The notes under the pieces are model-generated. The model had not been told where the DNA came from. It saw nothing but the letters and a program-made list of their open reading frames with translations, and searched no databases. Of a stretch of 14,404 bases of DNA, positions 1 through 6,709 are shown one piece after another (within the stretch, counting starts at the first letter, position 1; every line of letters starts with the position of its first letter). Source of the stretch: JAZQNF01 sp045641505 (GTDB lineage Bacteria > Bacillota > Clostridia > Lachnospirales > Bianqueaceae); NCBI GenBank assembly GCA_045641505.1, contig JAZUHB010000053.1, positions 1-14,404 of the forward strand, in the 5' to 3' direction. A program made the position numbers and the translations under genes.

Positions 1-1101
1 GCCACCGGGACACATGCAGAAACTGTAGACACCCCGGCCGGAGGAGCTCCGCGCGGTCAGCTTGTAATCCGCGGGCGACAGGGCCGGGCAGCCCGCGTAC
101 TCGCGGTACTGGACGCCGTCCAGGAAGGACTGGGTGTGCTCCACCCGGACGCCCACCGCGAAGGGCTTGGGCTCCATCGGGACATTTTCATCCCTAAGCA
201 TCGCGAAGGTGTCGCGGGCGCTGTGGCCCACGGCGAGGAAGAGCGCCTCGCAGGGGACGGTCTCCTCCTGTCCGTCGCGCGAAAGCACCGCGCCCCGGAG
301 CGCGCCGGCGGAATCCCGCACAAGGCCCGAGAGCTTCGTCTCGAAGAGGACCGTACCGCCGAGGCGGATGATCTCCTCCCGGATGCCCTTCACCACGGTG
401 CGGAGCCGGTCGGTGCCCACGTGGGGCTTGTTATCGTAAAGGATCTCGCCGGGCGCGCCGGCCTTCACCATTTCCCGCAGCACGAAGCGGCCGTAGCCCT
501 CCCGGTCCTTCACGCCGGTGGCGAGCTTGCCGTCGGAGAACGTTCCGGCGCCGCCTTCGCCGAACTGCACGTTGGACTCGGTGTCGAGGCGGCCGGTGAG
601 ATGGTAGCGCTCCACGTCGGCGACGCGCTCCTCCACGCGGCGGCCCCGCTCGATCACCAGGGGGCAGGCGCCGGCGCGGGCCAGGACCAGCGCGCAGAAC
701 ATGCCGGCCGGGCCGAAGCCGACCACGAGCGGAAGCGTCTGCTTCGCATCCGCTCGCGTCTGCTTCGCAGCCGCTGGAGGTTGCTGCGCAACCTCTGCAA
801 AACGCTGCGCGGCCTCCGGGATTTTCAGCTCCCCGGGTTCGGGCAGGAACTCCGCGTCGGAGCGGTTCCGGAGACGCTTACGGAGCGCCGTCTCCTCCTG
901 CCCGGGGAGCGAGAGCTCCACCGTAAACAGATACGCGAAGGAATGGCCGCGGCGGGCGTCCAGCGAACGGCGGACGACGCGGTATTCCGGTGCCCGGGAA
1001 AGCCCGAGGCGCGCGGCGATCTCGCGCGAAAGCTTCGCCTCGACCGCCGTCATGTCCTCGGAAACCGAGAACGCGATCTTGATCTGAGAAAGACGGATCA
1101 T
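1..1101 (-). CDS. FAD-dependent oxidoreductase, COG2509 family (C-terminus beyond window)
   Basis: 367 codons are visible; the frame is still open at base 1, so the C-terminal part lies outside. ATG at 1101 is preceded by a strong GGAAGGAGG site and lies 16 nt after the WalJ-like stop, so the two are probably co-transcribed. The N-terminal ~87 residues form the small domain that precedes the flavin domain in this family. A low-complexity Ala/Gln linker follows (about 88-123), then the FAD-binding Rossmann loop GFGPAG at 128-133, ending the strand with an acidic residue in VIERG. GEGGAGTFSDGKL (about 181-193) and the Cys-Met-Cys-Pro-Gly-Gly at the visible end are typical of the family annotated as NAD(FAD)-utilising dehydrogenase. 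The substrate is unknown. The linker contains nucleotide repeats reported separately. Family assignment is firm; physiological role is not inferred. Confidence 0.9.
   Translation of the reverse strand, partial: MIRLSQIKIAFSVSEDMTAVEAKLSREIAARLGLSRAPEYRVVRRSLDARRGHSFAYLFTVELSLPGQEETALRKRLRNRSDAEFLPEPGELKIPEAAQRFAEVAQQPPAAAKQTRADAKQTLPLVVGFGPAGMFCALVLARAGACPLVIERGRRVEERVADVERYHLTGRLDTESNVQFGEGGAGTFSDGKLATGVKDREGYGRFVLREMVKAGAPGEILYDNKPHVGTDRLRTVVKGIREEIIRLGGTVLFETKLSGLVRDSAGALRGAVLSRDGQEETVPCEALFLAVGHSARDTFAMLRDENVPMEPKPFAVGVRVEHTQSFLDGVQYREYAGCPALSPADYKLTARSSSGRGVYSFCMCPGG
735..795. repeat. Short repeats and palindrome in the oxidoreductase linker
   Basis: A 14-bp word, GCGTCTGCTTCGCA, occurs at 735-748 and again at 756-769, giving a 21-bp (seven-codon) period. 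Just beside it, 777-783 (GAGGTTG) and 789-795 (CAACCTC) form a perfect 7-bp inverted repeat around a 5-nt loop. All of it lies in frame inside the Ala/Gln-rich linker between the N-terminal domain and the FAD domain, encoding two AKQT motifs. It looks like a small in-frame expansion or palindromic insertion tolerated in a linker. Confidence 0.7.
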
Positions 1102-1117
1102 GCGCCGCCTCCTTCCG

Positions 1118-1903
1118 TCAAATTTCGAAAACCTGTGTCGGCAGGCCGCGGTGCGTGAGGAAGAGCCCCTCGGGGACCGCGCCCAGCCGCTCTGCGACGA
1201 CCTGCCGCACGGTCTTTTCCGCCTGCTCCGGCGTGTTGTTGTTCTGGCTCAGATGCCCCAGCAGATAGCGGCCCGAGGGCATGTACGCCCAGAGCGCGGC
1301 CAGGGTCTCGCCGCAGTCGTCGTTCGAGAGATGCCCCAGCGAGCCGCGGATGCGGCGCTGCAGCTCCACGGGATAGGGCCCGTGGCGGAGCATCCATTCG
1401 TCATAATTGCTCTCCACCACCGCGAGCCGCGCCAGCGAAAGCAGCCCGAGGATCTCCTCGGTCATCACGCCGGTGTCGGTGACCACCGCGGCGCTCGCGC
1501 CGTTTTCCTCGACGAGATAGCCCACGGGGTCATTCGCGTCGTGGCAGAGGGGAATCGGCGTGACCGTCATCCCGCCGAGGCGCACGCTCTCGTCGCAGCG
1601 GATGACCCGCGCGAGCTCGCCCGGCACCTTCTCCGCGAGGGGCCCCATGCCCTTCCAGCTGCCCTCGGTGGCATAGACCGGGACGCGGAATTTCTTCGCC
1701 CAGACCGCGATGCCCGCGATGTGGTCGCTGTGTTCGTGCGTGACGAAGATCGCCTCGGGCCGGTCGGGCGCGAGGCCCGCGGCCTCCATGTTCTCGCGGA
1801 TATGCTTGCCGGAGAGGCCGGCATCGATCAGAAGCGCGGAGGAAGATCCCTCCACGTAATGGCAGTTTCCGTCACTGCCGCTGGCAATGGAACAGAAGCG
1901 CAA
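1118..1903 (-). CDS. walJ: WalJ/YycJ-like MBL-fold metallo-hydrolase
   Basis: 261 residues, the usual length for YycJ/WalJ. The start is TTG at 1903, chosen because an AAGGAGG core lies six bases upstream and the N-terminus (MRFCSIASGSDGN, then LLIDAGLSGKHI) matches the family start. The metal-binding signature THEHSDH sits at residues 55-61; TDTGVMTE and GHLSNDDC further on supply the expected later ligand positions. In Bacilli the homologue is encoded beside the WalRK two-component system and affects coordination of cell division with DNA replication; a nuclease activity has been proposed for family members. Here no walRK genes are visible; it lies between a helicase and a flavoprotein. The 74-nt upstream gap contains two GC palindromes. 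The family call is strong, while the symbol is transferred by similarity. Confidence 0.88.
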   Translation of the reverse strand: MRFCSIASGSDGNCHYVEGSSSALLIDAGLSGKHIRENMEAAGLAPDRPEAIFVTHEHSDHIAGIAVWAKKFRVPVYATEGSWKGMGPLAEKVPGELARVIRCDESVRLGGMTVTPIPLCHDANDPVGYLVEENGASAAVVTDTGVMTEEILGLLSLARLAVVESNYDEWMLRHGPYPVELQRRIRGSLGHLSNDDCGETLAALWAYMPSGRYLLGHLSQNNNTPEQAEKTVRQVVAERLGAVPEGLFLTHRGLPTQVFEI

Positions 1904-1906
1904 GGG

Positions 1907-1917
1907 CCTCCTCCTTT
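1907..1917 (-). promoter_or_regulatory. Ribosome binding site fixing the TTG start of the WalJ-like gene
   Basis: On the minus strand the bases read AAAGGAGGAGG. The AAGGAGG core is six bases from the TTG at 1901-1903. This decides for the rare TTG start, since the next in-frame ATG would remove conserved N-terminal residues. Confidence 0.8.
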
Positions 1918-1919
1918 CC

Positions 1920-1954
1920 GGCGCGACCGCGCCTCCGCGGCGCGGTTCCGCGCC
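1920..1954. repeat. Two adjacent GC palindromes upstream of the WalJ-like gene
   Basis: GGCGCG-AC-CGCGCC at 1920-1933 and GGCGCGG-TT-CCGCGCC at 1939-1954 are perfect inverted repeats sharing the same core. They fill much of the 74-nt gap between helicase stop and WalJ-like start, immediately upstream of the Shine-Dalgarno sequence. There is no T-run on the minus-strand side, so they do not form a classical terminator; a leader structure or protein site is possible, as is chance in GC-rich DNA. Confidence 0.5.
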
Positions 1955-1977
1955 CTATCGCGCATGGATTCGCGTCA

Positions 1978-4419
1978 TTATTCGTATTCGTCCCAGAAGC
2001 GGCGAAGCTCCCCGGGCAGACTCTCGTCCGTAATCTCCCGCGGATTCCAGTGCCCCGGGAAAAGCTCGCGGTAGCCCTCGCCGGAGAAGCGCCGGTCGAT
2101 CAGGAGCACGACGCCGCGGTCCTGCTCGGTGCGGATCACGCGGCCGGCCGCCTGGAGCACCCGGCCCCAGCCCGGATAGACGTAGGCGTATTCGAAGCCC
2201 TCGCCGCGGCTCTCCTCCATGTGCTTCTGGATCAGATCCCGCTCGGGACCGATCTGCGGAAGCCCCACGGTCACGACGACCGCGCCGATGAGCCGGTCGC
2301 CCGCGAGGTCGATGCCCTCAGCGAAGAGGCCGCCCAGCACCGCAAATCCCAGGAAGGGCTCCGGCCGCTCGAAGGCGGCGAGATAGGCCGCGCGCGCCGC
2401 GTCATCCATCCCGCCGGACTGGGCCAGCACGGGGATATCACGGTATTTCGCGCGGAAGAGCTCCAGCACCTGCCGAAGATACGCGAAGGACGGGAAGAAC
2501 ACCAGGTAATGCCCCGGCTTTGCGCGGTAGACCTGCGAGATCAACGCGCAGACCGTCGCCAGGGTGTTCCCGCGCTGAGAGTAGCTCACGGCCAGCGGCG
2601 CGATCAGCACCTTCTCCCGCGAAGCGTCGAAGGGCGAGGGCAGCTGCACGATCCCGGTCTCGGGGCCGTCGAGCAGCGTCAGATAATAGGAAGCCGGCGA
2701 GAGCGTCGCCGAGAAGAAGACGGTCGAGCGCACCAGCTGGTAGGTCTCCCGCAGGAGCGGTGCCGGATCGATGCAGAAGAAGCGCAGCTCCACGTTGCCC
2801 TCGGTCTTGTGCACGTAGAACTCATAGGGGCCCCGGGGATTGTCCCAGACCCTCAGGAAGAAGAGCGTGGCAAAGAAAAGGTTCACCAGCTCCTCGGGGA
2901 CGCCGCGGGGCGAGTCCTTGAACTCCTCCATGTAGGCGCCGGCGGCCGCGTCGAAGCGGTCGAGCGTGAAGTACCACTCCTCGCCCGGATCCGCGCCCCG
3001 CTCGTAGAGCTCGAACTCGTTCTGCTGCGCGGCGGCAAGCTCGTCGAAGAGCCGAAGCACCCGGTTGAGCGCCCGGTGCAGGATGGGCGCCAAAGCCGGC
3101 GAGGGGAAGAGCCGCTTGACCGCGGCGAAATCCCGGCGGCTAAGCGTCGCGGAAAACATCTCGCGGCCGCGCTCCACCAGGTTGTGCGCCTCGTCCACCA
3201 GCAATACATAGTTGTTTTTGGCCCTGAAAAAGCGTTTTAAGGCCACTGTCGGGTCGAAGGCGTAATTATAGTCGCAAATCACCAGATCGGCGAAATTCGA
3301 GATATCCAGGGACAGCTCGAAGGGGCAGACGCTGTACTTGCGGGAGAGCTCCTCGATCCGCGCCCGGTCGATCAGGTCCGGCCCGGCGAGCGCCTCGAAG
3401 AGGGCCTCGTTCACGCGGTCGAAATGGCCGCGGGCGTAGGGACAGGCGGCCGCGGAGCACTTCCGCTTCTCCAGGGGACAGATCTTGTCCTTCGCGTAGA
3501 TCACGACGGTCTTGACCCGGAGCCCGCCCTCGCAAAGGAGCGCGAGGGCCGCGAGCGGCGCCTGCGCGGTCACGGTCTTCGCGGTGAGATAGAAGACCTT
3601 CTCCGCCTCGCCGCGCCCAAGCGACTTCACCGCCGGGAAGAGCGCGCTCATGGTTTTGCCGATGCCCGTGGGAGCCTCGAGGAACACCCGCTGCTTCGTG
3701 CGGATCGCGTCGCTCACGGTCTCGCACATTTCCTCCTGACCGGGACGGAACTCCGGGAAGGGAAACGCGAGCGCCTCCGCCGAGCGGTCCCTCGCCGCCT
3801 TCCATTCCTCCTCCCAGAGGGCGAAGCGGCTGTAGCCGCGGATGAGGCCGTCCCAGAACTCCGCGAGCTCGTCCAGGCTGTGCACCCGGTAAAAGCAGCG
3901 GACCTCCTCGGTCTCGGTCGAAACATAGCTCAGGCGGATCTGCACCCGGGACAGTTCCTTGTCGCGGGCGAGCATGTAGGCGTAGCACTCGGCCTGCGCC
4001 CAGTGCAGCGGAAACAGGTTTTCCTTCAGCGCGGAAAGCTCCATCGAGACGGACTTGATCTCGTCGACGGTCCAGATGGGCGAGACCTGCTCCGCGCCGG
4101 CCCCCGCCAGCACGCCGCTGCGGTGATCGTCGTCCAGCAGGCTCTGCTGCAGGTCCTCCTCCTCGCGGGGCGCGTTTGCCAGGTAGATGCCGTCGGCGCG
4201 GCCCTCGACGCAAAGGAGCATCGTTTCGGAAAGCGGCACCTCCGCCGAGAGAAGCACCTCGCGCTCGTAGCCGGGGCCCGCCTCCTTCTGGAGCTTGCGG
4301 TGGAGACGGCTGCCCTCCCAGGCCCGCTCGACGTTCAGGGCCGTGCCGGCGCCGCCGATATCCCCGCCGCGGAGGATGAACTCGACCAGCTCCCGGACCG
4401 CGATCTTCCTTGTCTCCAT
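1978..4419 (-). CDS. XPD/DinG-type DNA helicase with N-terminal PD-(D/E)XK-like nuclease domain
   Basis: 813 residues. ATG at 4419 (METRKIAV) is preferred over upstream GTG 4455 because a GGAG lies six bases before it and the upstream stretch is part of a hairpin. Numbering from that ATG, residues 1-~210 resemble a PD-(D/E)XK nuclease: GRADGI (Asp near 76), DEIKS (Glu 119/120, Lys 122) and HWAQAECYAYM, a QxxxY-like helix. The helicase follows: FRPGQ, Walker A APTGIGKT (about 249-256), four cysteines near 314, 321, 326 and 365 placed like the XPD/DinG iron-sulphur cluster, a DEAH box at 409-412, and motif VI QAAGRVIR near the C-terminus. It should be an ATP-dependent 5'-3' helicase in DNA repair, possibly cutting DNA too. 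It is downstream of cdaR and upstream of the WalJ-like gene. The helicase call is secure; the nuclease call rests on motifs read by eye. Confidence 0.88.
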   Translation of the reverse strand: METRKIAVRELVEFILRGGDIGGAGTALNVERAWEGSRLHRKLQKEAGPGYEREVLLSAEVPLSETMLLCVEGRADGIYLANAPREEEDLQQSLLDDDHRSGVLAGAGAEQVSPIWTVDEIKSVSMELSALKENLFPLHWAQAECYAYMLARDKELSRVQIRLSYVSTETEEVRCFYRVHSLDELAEFWDGLIRGYSRFALWEEEWKAARDRSAEALAFPFPEFRPGQEEMCETVSDAIRTKQRVFLEAPTGIGKTMSALFPAVKSLGRGEAEKVFYLTAKTVTAQAPLAALALLCEGGLRVKTVVIYAKDKICPLEKRKCSAAACPYARGHFDRVNEALFEALAGPDLIDRARIEELSRKYSVCPFELSLDISNFADLVICDYNYAFDPTVALKRFFRAKNNYVLLVDEAHNLVERGREMFSATLSRRDFAAVKRLFPSPALAPILHRALNRVLRLFDELAAAQQNEFELYERGADPGEEWYFTLDRFDAAAGAYMEEFKDSPRGVPEELVNLFFATLFFLRVWDNPRGPYEFYVHKTEGNVELRFFCIDPAPLLRETYQLVRSTVFFSATLSPASYYLTLLDGPETGIVQLPSPFDASREKVLIAPLAVSYSQRGNTLATVCALISQVYRAKPGHYLVFFPSFAYLRQVLELFRAKYRDIPVLAQSGGMDDAARAAYLAAFERPEPFLGFAVLGGLFAEGIDLAGDRLIGAVVVTVGLPQIGPERDLIQKHMEESRGEGFEYAYVYPGWGRVLQAAGRVIRTEQDRGVVLLIDRRFSGEGYRELFPGHWNPREITDESLPGELRRFWDEYE

Positions 4420-4425
4420 TCCACT

Positions 4426-4429
4426 CTCC
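4426..4429 (-). promoter_or_regulatory. Ribosome binding site deciding the helicase start
   Basis: GGAG on the minus strand, six bases before the ATG at 4419. The in-frame GTG at 4455 and the two ATGs just after it have no comparable site, and the GTG lies within the stem of the 4450-4482 hairpin. Confidence 0.6.
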
Positions 4430-4449
4430 ATCATTTGCCGCAAATACTC

Positions 4450-4482
4450 AAACACGCAGAAGCTGTGGACTCCTGCGTGTTT
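4450..4482 (-). terminator. Hairpin between cdaR and the helicase gene (possible partial terminator)
   Basis: A perfect 10-bp stem, AAACACGCAG at 4450-4459 with CTGCGTGTTT at 4473-4482, encloses a 13-nt loop, beginning 19 bases after the cdaR stop. On the minus strand the following bases are TTT of the stem, then GAGTATTTG, a weak uridine tract. On the plus strand the tract is better (TTTTTCTGTTT), but no plus-strand gene would need it. Likely attenuates read-through from cdaR to the helicase; strength is uncertain. Confidence 0.45.
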
Positions 4483-4500
4483 TTCTGTTTCAGAATGACT

Positions 4501-5802
4501 TTACTTTCTTTCGATCCGGAGCGTGACGAGGGCCTCGCCCTGCTGCACGACGCCCGTCCCGAGGCCGCGGACCGTAATCTCGGTCTTGACCGTGCCTTCG
4601 TGGAGCGTCCGGCCGCTCAGGTCGACGCTGTAGCCGAGCTCGGGCTTCAGGGCCTCGATCCGGTCCTTCAGTCCGTAGAGGACCACCGGTTCGACCGAGA
4701 CGACCGTGACCGTCCACTCCTCGCCGTATCCTTCGACACGGACGGACGCGGGATCGGGCTCGACCTCCGCGGTCACCTTTTTCTCGGTGCTGAGGGTCAC
4801 GACCAGCTTGCGGGAGCCCTCCGCGAGGATCAGCCTGCCTTCGTAGAGCTCGTCGAGCAGCGCCTGCAGGTCATATTCCTTGGAATAATCGCCGACGACC
4901 TTGCTGAGGTCGATGGCGGGAAGCACGAGATCGGCCGCGGACTCCGCCACTGCCTTCGGGCCGTAGACGGTGAAGCTCGTCTCGCTGAGCCTGAGGTCGT
5001 CCCGGAAAACGTAGCCTTCGGGGGCCTCGCCCTTCCAGGAGCCCCTCACGTTCAGGGTGCGCACCGTGTAGACGGGCAGCGTGAGCCGGACCTTTTCGGC
5101 CGACGCGCGAAGCTCCTTCGCAAGCGCGATTTCCCTTCCGCCGCCGTCCACGTAGCGGAGCTTCACCTCCACGTCGAGGTCGTCGGACGCGCCGTCCAGG
5201 TCATATTCGGCCCGGGCCGCGGAAATGTTCGCCAGACGCGACGCGGGGCCGCGCAGCACGATCTTTTCTTCGGAAACGGAGATGCCGGGATCGTCCTTGC
5301 GGAACAGATGCCCGGGCGCGGTCTCGCCGGAGATCACCACCAGAACGGGGATCTCCTTCTCACCAATCTCCTCCAGACTGACGTCCAGATAGGAGCGGTT
5401 GGACAGGGTGACCAGCTCGAGCTGGTCGGCGTACTCTTCGCTGACCGAGTAGTGGATGTCCAGATGGCCGGCCTCGGCCTCGAACACGTCCACGTAGGCG
5501 CGGATCACGTCCTCCGCCTTCTTGCCGCTGATCTCCTTCAGTACGGAGATGCGGGCCCGGACGTAGACCGTGAGCGTGATGTCCTGCAGGTTCTCGCCGG
5601 CGGAGGTCATCTCGATGAAGTGCCCGTCCTCGTCATACTGCTCGAGGTTGCGGACCTCGAGCGGGATCCGGTAGGTCTCGTTGGTGACGGGATCCTCCGT
5701 GTTCACGAAGACGATCCAGAAGATGAGGGCCAGGCCGATCGCGATCAGCTTGTAGGGGATATTTTCGGTAAAAAGCCGCTTGAGGAATTCTTTGAATTTC
5801 AT
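4501..5802 (-). CDS. cdaR: YbbR-domain protein, CdaR-type regulator of CdaA
   Basis: 433 residues beginning MKFKEFLKRLFTENIPYK, with one N-terminal membrane helix at about residues 15-34 (KLIAIGLALIFWIVFV) directly followed by NTEDPVT, the standard opening of YbbR proteins. The rest is a string of beta-rich YbbR repeats, about four judged by spacing, rich in Val/Glu/Leu and expected outside the membrane. In Bacillota CdaR binds and modulates the membrane c-di-AMP synthase CdaA. Here it starts one base after the cdaA stop, with AAAGGAG inside the end of cdaA, so the two are almost certainly translated from one message. A hairpin follows the stop. No glmM lies downstream, unlike the common cdaA-cdaR-glmM order. 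Family and pairing are strong; the precise regulatory effect is inferred from relatives. Confidence 0.93.
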   Translation of the reverse strand: MKFKEFLKRLFTENIPYKLIAIGLALIFWIVFVNTEDPVTNETYRIPLEVRNLEQYDEDGHFIEMTSAGENLQDITLTVYVRARISVLKEISGKKAEDVIRAYVDVFEAEAGHLDIHYSVSEEYADQLELVTLSNRSYLDVSLEEIGEKEIPVLVVISGETAPGHLFRKDDPGISVSEEKIVLRGPASRLANISAARAEYDLDGASDDLDVEVKLRYVDGGGREIALAKELRASAEKVRLTLPVYTVRTLNVRGSWKGEAPEGYVFRDDLRLSETSFTVYGPKAVAESAADLVLPAIDLSKVVGDYSKEYDLQALLDELYEGRLILAEGSRKLVVTLSTEKKVTAEVEPDPASVRVEGYGEEWTVTVVSVEPVVLYGLKDRIEALKPELGYSVDLSGRTLHEGTVKTEITVRGLGTGVVQQGEALVTLRIERK

Positions 5803-5803
5803 C

Positions 5804-6667
5804 TCACTGCTCCTTTCGGCGGAGGAGCTTGTCCACTACCGCGATCCGGTTCTTGACGGGGGCCGTGTCGCCCAGGAGCTCGCGGCGGATGAAATCGTCG
5901 CTGATGTTGCGGAAGATGTGGCCGTTGTGGGCCATGGACAGCTGGCCGGTCTCCTCGGAGACCACGAAGATCTTGCTGTCGGAGACCTCGGACAGGCCGA
6001 TAGCCGCCCGGTGCCGGGTGCCCAGCTCCTTGCTGATGGACTGGTCCTTCGACAGGGGCAGATAGCAGGTGGCGGAATCGACGCGGCCCTGCCGGATGAT
6101 CACCGCGCCGTCATGCAGCGGGGTGTTCTTCTCGAAGATGTTGATGAGGAGCTCGGCGCTGATCTTGCCGTCCACGGGGATGCCCGTCTGGACGAACTCG
6201 GTCAGCTCGTCGTTTTCCTCGATGGCGATCAGCGCGCCGGTGCGGGCGTCGCTCATCGCGCGCATCGCGCGAATCAGTTCCGCCGCGCTCTCCTCGGTGA
6301 AGACCTGCGTGGCCTCCGCCGGGAAAAGCTTCTTGATGAAGCCGGCCCGGCCGAGCCGCTCGAGGCCCCGCCGAAGCTCCGGCTGGAAGATGATGATCAC
6401 CGCGAGGATACCCACGCTCAGGGTCTTCTCGACGATCCACATGGACATGTTCAGCTGCAGCACCCGCGCGAGCCCCCAGAACAGGATCAGCACACCGATG
6501 CCCTTGAGCAGCGTCCAGGCCTTGGTCCGGCGGACCCAGACCAGGATCTCGTAGATGATGATCGCGATGATCAGGATATCGAGGATATCAGAGAAGCGGA
6601 AGGCAGAGAAGGACCAGCGGATGGCCGACCAGGCCGCGCCGAATATGTTCACGAAAAATTCTTTCAT
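5804..6667 (-). CDS. cdaA: Diadenylate cyclase CdaA (c-di-AMP synthase)
   Basis: 287 residues, near the family length. Three membrane helices occupy about residues 27-45, 53-70 and 76-94, ending in FQPELRRGLERLG, the conserved junction to the cytoplasmic DAC (DisA_N) domain. The catalytic motifs are both intact: DGA at 186-188 (in LHDGAVII) and RHR at 218-220 (in GTRHRAAIGLSE). The enzyme joins two ATP molecules into cyclic di-AMP, a messenger controlling potassium and osmolyte transport and cell-wall homeostasis. ATG 6667 has AGAAGGA just upstream. It follows the 493-aa membrane protein by 42 nt and precedes cdaR by one base. Nothing is truncated. Identification is very secure. Confidence 0.97.
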   Translation of the reverse strand: MKEFFVNIFGAAWSAIRWSFSAFRFSDILDILIIAIIIYEILVWVRRTKAWTLLKGIGVLILFWGLARVLQLNMSMWIVEKTLSVGILAVIIIFQPELRRGLERLGRAGFIKKLFPAEATQVFTEESAAELIRAMRAMSDARTGALIAIEENDELTEFVQTGIPVDGKISAELLINIFEKNTPLHDGAVIIRQGRVDSATCYLPLSKDQSISKELGTRHRAAIGLSEVSDSKIFVVSEETGQLSMAHNGHIFRNISDDFIRRELLGDTAPVKNRIAVVDKLLRRKEQ

Positions 6668-6709
6668 GTTCCTTCTCCCCCTTTCTCTCTGTTTATGCTT
6701 GGTTCAGTC

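Noticed and set aside
136..2074. Plus-strand frames over the left end
   Set aside because: Antisense to the flavoprotein and WalJ-like genes. The minus-strand flavoprotein frame runs off the window but has unmistakable FAD motifs.
4420..4455. Upstream GTG start for the helicase
   Set aside because: No ribosome binding site, and the codon lies in the 4450-4482 hairpin; ATG 4419 has GGAG at proper spacing.
3424..5856. 810-codon plus-strand frame
   Set aside because: Antisense shadow of the helicase and cdaR genes, which carry clear family motifs on the minus strand.
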